From: Sphingomonadales bacterium | GTDB taxonomy: Bacteria; Pseudomonadota; Alphaproteobacteria; Sphingomonadales; Sphingomonadaceae | Direction: 5' to 3' | Length of the DNA stretch: 64,000 nucleotides | Assembly (NCBI GenBank): GCA_017302615.1 | Contig: JAFLDB010000001.1 | Coordinates: forward strand, 62,001 to 126,000 | Part shown: piece by piece, positions 58,447 to 64,000 of the stretch | How the letters are laid out: each line of letters opens with the position of its first letter | Numbering within the stretch: the first letter of the stretch is position 1 | Notes under the pieces: generated by a model | Told to the model about the DNA's origin: nothing | The model's input: the letters and a program-made list of their open reading frames with translations, nothing else | Databases searched by the model: none | Translations under genes and position numbers: made by a program

Positions 58447-58615
58447 GATTCTGGTCTCCTCTCCTGGGGCAAGGATGTGAGCGCACGAGAGGCAAGGCAA
58501 GCGCATTTGATCGGAACCGGCGATCAAGATGAACGGAATTGCCGGTTGGGCAGCTTCGCGGCCGGAGCATAAAGCAAGGCTCAGACCTGTGGCTCAATTT
58601 GCCTGATTGGGTTAG

Positions 58616-59170
58616 GTGCGGGCGGTGGCACACTCTCCCCCCCTCGGGCCGCCGCCCGCACCGTATATCGTAACCGGCGAACTGCCGGCAGACGTGCTGG
58701 CCTGGGCAGATGGCTTGCGCCGCGCACATTTTCCGCCAGAGCGCAATTGGCTGAAAGCCCACGTCACCCTGTTCCACTCCTTCGCGCCATCGCTGCGCGA
58801 TGAATTGCCGGCCTTCCTGGCACAGATGGCGGGCGAGTATGCCGCGCCGAAGGCAGAGGTGGCCGGACTGATGGACCTTGGCGGGGGAACAGCGATCGCG
58901 CTGCGGTCAGCCGGCCTTCTGGCCATTCGCGAGCGGATTGCCGAGCGTTTCTGGGACATGCTGACCCGGCAGGACCAGGGCGGCAAGCGCCTGCACATCA
59001 CCATTCAGAACAAGGTGAGCCGGGCCGAGGCGCTGGCGCTGCAGCGGGACCTGGCGGGGCAGCTGCCGCACCGGGGCTTCGCCTTCACCGGACTGGGTCT
59101 GCACATCTACCGCAATCCGCATTGGGAAGCTGTGGCGACATGGTCGTTCAGGGGTAAAGAGAGCGCTTGA
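58616..59170 (+). CDS. 2H phosphoesterase / 2'-5' RNA ligase-like protein
   Basis: This 184-residue protein has the two HxT/S motifs of the 2H fold: AHVTLFH and LHITIQNK, about 80 residues apart. Such proteins process 2',5' or cyclic phosphate ends of RNA or nucleotides. It starts at GTG 58616 or GTG 58625; no ATG is available, which is slightly unusual. It precedes tRNA-Met by 64 bases. Confidence 0.83.
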   Translation: MRAVAHSPPLGPPPAPYIVTGELPADVLAWADGLRRAHFPPERNWLKAHVTLFHSFAPSLRDELPAFLAQMAGEYAAPKAEVAGLMDLGGGTAIALRSAGLLAIRERIAERFWDMLTRQDQGGKRLHITIQNKVSRAEALALQRDLAGQLPHRGFAFTGLGLHIYRNPHWEAVATWSFRGKESA

Positions 59171-59234
59171 CCCGGGCGAATCTCCACCCTATTTGCGCCG
59201 CCTGCCCCGCGAAGGCGGCAGGCCATGATGGTAT

Positions 59235-59311
59235 GGCGGAGTAGCTCAGCCGGTTAGAGCAGCGGAATCATAATCCGCGTGTCGGGGGTTCGAGTCCCTC
59301 CTCCGCTACCA
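59235..59311 (+). tRNA. tRNA-Met (CAT), elongator type
   Basis: The acceptor GGCGGAG pairs with CTCCGCT (one G-U pair), the anticodon stem GCGGA/TCCGC carries loop ATCATAA with anticodon CAT, and the T arm GGGGG-TTCGAGT-CCCTC is normal. CCA is encoded at 59309-59311. The overall sequence is that of elongator Met rather than initiator (no unpaired first base or three GC pairs) or lysidine tRNA-Ile, but the last cannot be fully excluded. Confidence 0.93.
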
Positions 59312-60073
59312 TCCACTTCCCGCATCCTGTCCCTTGCCGCCGCGCTTGCGGAACACGAATTCCCGCGTGAAGGCGATTGGCAGCCGCAGGTCATCCGGCC
59401 CGTAAAACACCCCGTCCTGCAAGGCCATCGCCGGGGTGGGTACCGGATCGTAATCAGTGGCTGTTGCCGTATCGGCAAAGCGGAAGTTGCAGCCCCACAG
59501 GAACAGATAGCCGCCCGGCTTCAGCACCAGGTCGAGCGCGGCGACGGTTTCGGCAAAGCGGCGGAAGGGCAGGATCGCGGTGCAGCGCTCCGGCTGATAG
59601 GCGTCAAGCTCGCCATGTCGCAGCACCGACAGGCAGAACACGGCATCGTATAGCGCTGGCCCGGTGGGCGGCGATCCGGCTTCGGCGATGGTGATCCGGG
59701 TGAGGCCGGCCGCAGCGACCTTGCGCCGGGCCTCCGCCACATTGCGCGGATTGATGTCGAGCCCGTCGATCCGGGCCTGCGGCAGGTAACGTGCCAGGGT
59801 GATCGGTTCCTCGCCGGTGGAACAACCGAAAGAGAGGATCCGGGGCTCAGCCGTTCCGGCCAGCCGCTCGGCCGCCAGGGCGAACAGGGCGGGGTGGCGA
59901 TCGGGCGCGGTCACCGGCCAGGGTTGCAGCAATTCATCGGCGCGCTGCAGGCGCAGGCGATGCATGGTCCGCTCTGCCGGAATCAGGGTCCGCCGTATCA
60001 AGGCGTGCAGGGCCTGCAGCCGGGGCCAGCGCGCCAGCCGTCCCACCCTGCGTTCGGTCTGCTCATCCGGCAT
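59306..60073 (-). CDS. Class I SAM-dependent methyltransferase (CheR-like)
   Basis: This 255-residue protein has a helical N-terminus (LARWPRLQALHALIRRTLIPAERTMHRLR) and a SAM-binding domain of CheR type: ILSFGCSTGEEPITLARYLP and GLDINPRNVAEARRKV, then AVFCLSVLRHGEL and LKPGGYLFLWGCNFRF. Its substrate is unknown; there are no chemotaxis genes nearby. ATG 60073 overlaps the peptidase gene by 11 bases. Its stop codon (TAG, 59308-59306) lies inside the 3' end of tRNA-Met on the opposite strand. Confidence 0.82.
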   Translation of the reverse strand: MPDEQTERRVGRLARWPRLQALHALIRRTLIPAERTMHRLRLQRADELLQPWPVTAPDRHPALFALAAERLAGTAEPRILSFGCSTGEEPITLARYLPQARIDGLDINPRNVAEARRKVAAAGLTRITIAEAGSPPTGPALYDAVFCLSVLRHGELDAYQPERCTAILPFRRFAETVAALDLVLKPGGYLFLWGCNFRFADTATATDYDPVPTPAMALQDGVFYGPDDLRLPIAFTREFVFRKRGGKGQDAGSGW

Positions 60074-60995
60074 CTGGGTTCCTTCCGGCCAGTGCGCGCT
60101 CCATCCGATCGGCCCGATCGGCGGCCTTGCGGTGCACCCCGCCACTGGCGAACCGGTCTAGCGCCTTGGCATGCCGGCGCAAGAAACGCGGCGCGATCGC
60201 GGGATCCCAGCCGGCGCCCGATAGCAGTTCAAGGCTGAGCAGGTCGGCCTCGTCCTCGAACCGGCGGCTCATGGCCTTGCGCTCGCGCCGCGCCAAGCTT
60301 GTCGCACCGGCTTTCGCCTGGCGGTGGTGGTCCAGCACGGTGTGGGCCAGTTCGTGGGCCAGCACGATCGCCAGCCCATCATCGCTGAGGCTGGCCGCAA
60401 AGCCCTGGCCGATCTGGATCAGTTCGCCGTCGGATCGGGCCCGCAGGGCCTCGCCTGCGACCACTTCGAGGCGGCTGCGGCAGGCCGGGACGGCGGCAAG
60501 CGTAACGTTGCGCCGCTCTGCTCCGCGCCGCACGGCCAGCACCACGGGTGCGGCGGGAGAAAGCCCCGCCAGTTCGCGCTCTGCCGCATCGCGCAGCGCG
60601 CTGGCATGGTTGCCGGTGAGGGGCAGGGCAGACACCCGCCGGCCGCCGATGCCCTCGATCGCATCCCCCGCAGCCAGCCCCGCCGCGGCCGCCGGACTGC
60701 CGGGGACGACACCCAGCACTGTCAGTTCATCCAGGTCCGGCTGAAGCACCAGGGCCGCGTCGCGCGCGGTCCCTGGGGGATATTGGCCCAGTCCGTGAAG
60801 AACCAGCCCGGTGCCCGGCATTTGCCGGGGGCAGCGGCTGGCGTTGGCAGTCAGCAAGCGCCAGCCAATCGCTGCGACGCGCATGTCCGCAGTCTGCAGA
60901 TCGACCAGCGCAGCGCGGGTCGGCTCGCCTGGCGGGGCCGCACCAAGGGGCGTGACCGCCAGGGCCAGGGCCAGCAGAGGGACGCTGCGGATCAT
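60063..60995 (-). CDS. Secreted M48-family metallopeptidase with PDZ domain
   Basis: This 310-residue protein has a signal peptide (MIRSVPLLALALAVTPLGAA), a PDZ-like region (about residues 85-155: GVVPGSPAAAAGLAAGDAIEGI), then the zinc motif VLAHELAHTVLDHH (His214-Glu215 and His218) with a third ligand Glu in RRFEDEADLLSLELL. M48 enzymes degrade or mature envelope proteins. The order PDZ first, protease second is notable. It overlaps the methyltransferase gene, so the two are likely coupled. Confidence 0.9.
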   Translation of the reverse strand: MIRSVPLLALALAVTPLGAAPPGEPTRAALVDLQTADMRVAAIGWRLLTANASRCPRQMPGTGLVLHGLGQYPPGTARDAALVLQPDLDELTVLGVVPGSPAAAAGLAAGDAIEGIGGRRVSALPLTGNHASALRDAAERELAGLSPAAPVVLAVRRGAERRNVTLAAVPACRSRLEVVAGEALRARSDGELIQIGQGFAASLSDDGLAIVLAHELAHTVLDHHRQAKAGATSLARRERKAMSRRFEDEADLLSLELLSGAGWDPAIAPRFLRRHAKALDRFASGGVHRKAADRADRMERALAGRNPDAG

Positions 60996-61093
60996 TGCGC
61001 CTTGCCTAGCCCGGCCAGGACTGACGGTCCAGTTGCCAGACTGTCACATCAAATGCGTTGCGCGGCCTGCGCCAAGCTGCCAATCGCTTCGTC

Positions 61094-61873
61094 ATGGCTG
61101 ATTCCCGTGTTCTCAAGCTCGATGGTGTCCACAACTTCCGCGACTATGGCGGCTATGACGCGGCCGAGGGTGCCCGGGTGAAGGAGGCTCTGCTGTGGCG
61201 ATCGGCCCAGCATGGCGATGCCAGCGATACCGATCTGGAGCGGATCCATGGCCTTGGCATCGCCACCGTGATCGATCTGCGCGGGCCGAGCGAGCGCGAG
61301 GCCAAGCCTTGCCGCCGCCATCCCGACTTTGCCGCGCAAGTGCTCAGCCATCCGGATGAAACGGCGGGCCTCGCCTTGCATACCGAGGCGGCCGACGGCG
61401 TGCTGAGCGCGGCCGAGGCACGGGCGGCGATGATGCGGCTTTATGAAGGGATTGCCTTCCGGCCCAACCTGGTGCCGATGCTGCGCGCCTATTTCGATGT
61501 GCTGGAACGCGCCGACGGACCCAGCCTGGTGCACTGCGTGGCCGGCAAGGATCGGACCGGCTTTGCCGTCGCCATGGCCCAGCATGTGCTGGGCGTATCG
61601 CGCGATGCGATCGTGGCCGATTACCTGCTGACCCAGAGCGCCGGCAATATCGAGGCGCGGATCGCGGCCGGTGCGGTGCAGATCCGCGAACGGCACGGCA
61701 ACATCGACGATCAGACCATCCGCACCCTGATGGGTGTGGAGGAAGACTACCTCGTCACCGCGCTGAAGGCGGTTGAAGATCGCCACGGCACCATCGATGC
61801 CTATCTGGCCGATGTGCTGGGCGTCGATGCGGTGCGGCGCGAAGCCCTGCGTGGGCAATACCTCGAGGGCTAG
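61094..61873 (+). CDS. Tyrosine-protein phosphatase-like (dual-specificity type)
   Basis: This 259-residue protein has the CX5R loop HCVAGKDRTG (Cys148, Arg154) typical of the bacterial tyrosine/phosphoinositide phosphatase group, with N-terminal NFRDYGGYDAAEGARVKEALLWRS and IDLRGPSEREA blocks. ATG 61094 (MADSRV) is used; the frame extends 36 bases upstream. Its substrate (protein or lipid phosphate) is unknown. Its end overlaps the convergent hydrolase gene by four bases. Confidence 0.9.
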   Translation: MADSRVLKLDGVHNFRDYGGYDAAEGARVKEALLWRSAQHGDASDTDLERIHGLGIATVIDLRGPSEREAKPCRRHPDFAAQVLSHPDETAGLALHTEAADGVLSAAEARAAMMRLYEGIAFRPNLVPMLRAYFDVLERADGPSLVHCVAGKDRTGFAVAMAQHVLGVSRDAIVADYLLTQSAGNIEARIAAGAVQIRERHGNIDDQTIRTLMGVEEDYLVTALKAVEDRHGTIDAYLADVLGVDAVRREALRGQYLEG

Positions 61874-62742
61874 AGGAACGCCTTCACTTCGGCCATGAAC
61901 CGGTCGAACTGGTCATGGTGCAGCCAGTGGCCGGCGTTCTCGAATTCGACCAGTTTCGTTTCGGCATGGAACGCTGCGAGTCGCCCGTCCACCGCCGGAC
62001 TGCTGGCCCAGGAATCGAGCCCGTAGAGCAGCAGCAACGGGGAGGTGATCGCGCCCCACAGCTCGTCGGTCCGGTCCTGGGGCACATCCTCGAACGGCCA
62101 GTTGTTGAGATAGGGATCGAACTTCCAGCTGAAGGTTCCGTCCTCGTTGCGATTGGCGCCGTGGATGGTCAGGTGGCGGGCTTGCTCGTCGGTCAGGAAC
62201 GAGTTCTCTTCCTTCATCCGGGCAAAGGCAGCTTCGATCGAGGGATAGCGGCGGGGCAACCGCCCAGCGGCCGAGCGGCGTTCCTCGATCCAGCGACGGA
62301 AGCGATTTGCATAGCCTTCGGCTTCGCGTTCTGCCCGGACCTTGGGTGAAGGGCCGAGCCCTTCGATATTGACCAGCTTGCGGACCTTTTCCGGGTAGAG
62401 ACCGGTAAAGCGGGTGGCGATGTTGCCGCCCAGAGAATGGGCAATGATCGTGACCTGATCATAGCCCAGGGTGTGAACCAGCTGGGCAAAATCGTAAACG
62501 AAGGCCGGCATCTCGTAATTGCCGTCCGGTGCCCAGGCGCTGTCGCCATGGCCGCGCAGGTCGGGGGCGATCACGTGCCAGTCTTTCGACAGTTCCTCGG
62601 CCACCCAGTCCCAGCTGCGGCAATGGTCGCGCCCGCCGTGCTGCAGGATCAGCGGCGGTGCATCGGGATTGCCCCAATCGACGTAGTGCAGCCGCAGGCG
62701 CTGCGAGATGAAGCTGTTCGAGGTCGGTCCGTGACGGGTCAT
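61870..62742 (-). CDS. Alpha/beta hydrolase
   Basis: This 290-residue enzyme has the classic fold: oxyanion region LILQHGGRDHCRSW, the nucleophile elbow IIAHSLGGNIA (Ser), an Asp after SPLLLLYGLDSW, and a C-terminal His in ENAGHWLHHDQF. It resembles esterases and epoxide-hydrolase-like enzymes; substrate unknown. ATG 62742 is clear. It is divergent from trxB by 113 bases. Confidence 0.92.
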   Translation of the reverse strand: MTRHGPTSNSFISQRLRLHYVDWGNPDAPPLILQHGGRDHCRSWDWVAEELSKDWHVIAPDLRGHGDSAWAPDGNYEMPAFVYDFAQLVHTLGYDQVTIIAHSLGGNIATRFTGLYPEKVRKLVNIEGLGPSPKVRAEREAEGYANRFRRWIEERRSAAGRLPRRYPSIEAAFARMKEENSFLTDEQARHLTIHGANRNEDGTFSWKFDPYLNNWPFEDVPQDRTDELWGAITSPLLLLYGLDSWASSPAVDGRLAAFHAETKLVEFENAGHWLHHDQFDRFMAEVKAFL

Positions 62743-62855
62743 GGTCGCGGGCTTTGCGCCGAAGCCGCGCCCGCGTCAATCCGGGGGAAATTCGCCGGCA
62801 CACCTCTGGCCTTGGCGGGCACTGCTGCCTATCTGCACCGGCAACGGAGGAATTC

Positions 62856-63809
62856 ATGGCCACTCATACCACGCGCATGTTGATCATCGGCTCTGGCCCG
62901 GCGGGTTTCACCGCCGCTATCTATGGCGCGCGGGCCGGGATGCAGCCGATCGTGGTTCAGGGCCTGCAGCCCGGCGGACAACTGACCATCACCACCGATG
63001 TCGAGAACTATCCCGGCTTCCGCGACGTGATCCAGGGGCCCTGGCTGATGCAGGAAATGCAGGCCCAGGCCGAACACGTCGGCACCCGCACCATCTGGGA
63101 CACGATTGTCGAGGTCGACCTGTCCGGTCACCCGTTCCGTGCGATTGGTGATAGCGGCGATGTCTATGAAGGCGATACGCTGGTCATCGCCACCGGCGCC
63201 CAGGCCAAGTGGCTGGGCGTACCGGGCGAGCAGGAGTTGGGCGGCAAGGGCGTATCGGCCTGCGCCACCTGCGACGGGTTCTTCTATCGCGGCAAGAAGG
63301 TTGTGGTGATCGGCGGTGGCAACACCGCGGTGGAGGAAGCGCTCTACCTGACCAACCATTCCCAGGACGTGACCCTGATCCATCGCCGCGATTCGCTGCG
63401 TGCGGAAAAGATCCTGCAGGATCGCCTGTTGGCCCATCCCAACATCAAGGTGCTGTGGAACAAGGCGGTCGATCACTTTGTTGGCGGCGATACCGGCCTG
63501 ACCGGCGTGGCGCTGACCGACACGGTCACCGGTGAGAGCAGTGTCGAGCCGACCGACGGGGCTTTTGTGGCGATCGGCCATGCTCCGGCAACCGAACTGT
63601 TCAAGGGCAAGCTGGAGCTCGACGGCGGCGGCTACATCGTGGTCGAACCCGGCACGCCCAAGACCGCGATCCCGGGCGTATTTGCCTGTGGCGACGTAAT
63701 GGATCACACCTATCGTCAGGCGGTGACGGCGGCCGGCACCGGCTGCATGGCCGCGCTCGATGCGGAACGTTTCCTGGCCGAACGCGAATTCGCGGCGTCT
63801 AAGGCCTAA
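62856..63809 (+). CDS. trxB: Thioredoxin reductase
   Basis: This 317-residue flavoenzyme reduces thioredoxin with NADPH. It has the FAD start MLIIGSGPAGFTAAIYGARAG, the redox pair SACATCDGFF (Cys136, Cys139), the NADPH site VVVIGGGNTAVEEALYL and the FAD end VFACGDVMDHTYRQAVTAAG. ATG 62856 has GGAGG upstream. The product acts with trxA at 6.6 kb. Confidence 0.98.
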   Translation: MATHTTRMLIIGSGPAGFTAAIYGARAGMQPIVVQGLQPGGQLTITTDVENYPGFRDVIQGPWLMQEMQAQAEHVGTRTIWDTIVEVDLSGHPFRAIGDSGDVYEGDTLVIATGAQAKWLGVPGEQELGGKGVSACATCDGFFYRGKKVVVIGGGNTAVEEALYLTNHSQDVTLIHRRDSLRAEKILQDRLLAHPNIKVLWNKAVDHFVGGDTGLTGVALTDTVTGESSVEPTDGAFVAIGHAPATELFKGKLELDGGGYIVVEPGTPKTAIPGVFACGDVMDHTYRQAVTAAGTGCMAALDAERFLAEREFAASKA

Positions 63810-64000
63810 ACCGATCGCAGGGCTGCGAGGATCTGGCCCTGCAGCCAGATCCGGGCTTGTGGCTCGACAAAGCTGTGACCGGCCCCGGGGCAGGTGCGCA
63901 GGCGCGGATCGGCCTTGTCCCACACGGCCTTGAAAGCCTGGGCAGTGCGGTCATTCTCGGCCAGCAAGATGGTCACCGGGCCGTGGAACATGGCGAGTCC
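63806..64000 (-). CDS. Alpha/beta hydrolase, C-terminal fragment
   Basis: Reading the minus strand, the frame runs off the window end (upstream codons G-L-A before MFHGPV) and stops at TAG 63808-63806, sharing four bases with the trxB end. About 64 residues are seen: the Asp segment VTILLAENDRTAQAF and the catalytic His in PGAGHSFVEPQARIW, as in alpha/beta hydrolases. The N-terminal half is beyond the window, so the substrate class cannot be judged. Confidence 0.7.
   Translation of the reverse strand, partial: GLAMFHGPVTILLAENDRTAQAFKAVWDKADPRLRTCPGAGHSFVEPQARIWLQGQILAALRSV

Overview
The window is GC-rich chromosomal DNA from an alphaproteobacterium, most likely of the order Sphingomonadales. 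Supporting signs are: AddAB instead of RecBCD; the run rpsB-tsf-pyrH-frr-uppS-cdsA-dxr-rseP-bamA-ompH-fabZ with no lipid A genes, as expected for bacteria that use glycosphingolipids in place of LPS; an argJ/inositol monophosphatase pair; a dapF-mtaB-ftsY-yciB run; and many 1-11 base overlaps between consecutive genes. All of it looks like core genome. I found no phage, transposase, integrase, CRISPR array, toxin-antitoxin pair or defence island.

Layout. 0-7 kb: end of a sugar-nucleotide transferase gene, addB, addA, trxA. 6.9-7.1 kb: two inverted copies of a palindromic repeat. 7.1-11.8 kb: an inositol monophosphatase-like gene and argJ (minus), a periplasmic protein with two TonB-like repeats (plus), then tRNA-Tyr, rlmB and a lipoprotein gene (minus). 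11.9-14.8 kb: a phospholipid cluster of a KASIII-like gene, psd and pssA, facing a small membrane protein gene. 15.1-26.5 kb: translation, isoprenoid, phospholipid and outer-membrane assembly genes, ending with rpmE and a strong terminator. 26.6-27.6 kb: a PilZ protein and a 2OG-Fe(II) oxygenase. 27.7-32.8 kb: tRNA-His and a compact cytochrome c maturation operon (ccmC, D, E, F, G, H and a TPR protein). 32.9-36.7 kb: kup, an aminotransferase and a PuuD-like membrane protein.

36.8-43.1 kb (minus strand): yciB, ftsY, mtaB, dapF, a GGDEF-EAL protein and an isopenicillin N synthase-like oxygenase. 43.1-47.6 kb: an EVE protein, a ThDP enzyme, a small membrane protein, an LplT-like transporter and pgsA. 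47.7-51.8 kb: rnd coupled to oxyR, divergent from aspS. 51.8-55.5 kb: a TPR protein, acpP, fabF, mltG. 55.5-64 kb: an aldo/keto reductase, an alkyl sulfatase, a 2H phosphoesterase, tRNA-Met, a methyltransferase, an M48 peptidase with a PDZ domain, a protein phosphatase, an alpha/beta hydrolase, trxB and a truncated second hydrolase.

Envelope building is the main theme. KASIII-like, FabZ, AcpP and FabF elongate acyl chains. CdsA, PssA, Psd and PgsA make phospholipids. Dxr and UppS make the undecaprenyl carrier, MltG acts on peptidoglycan, and RseP, BamA and the Skp-like chaperone serve outer-membrane quality control. Redox genes (trxA, trxB, oxyR, ccmG) are scattered through the window. I see no clearly new multi-gene system. 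The more unusual items are the double TonB-like protein, the PuuD-type membrane domain without a cytochrome domain, the rnd/oxyR overlap, a gene whose stop codon lies inside tRNA-Met, and several intergenic hairpins.
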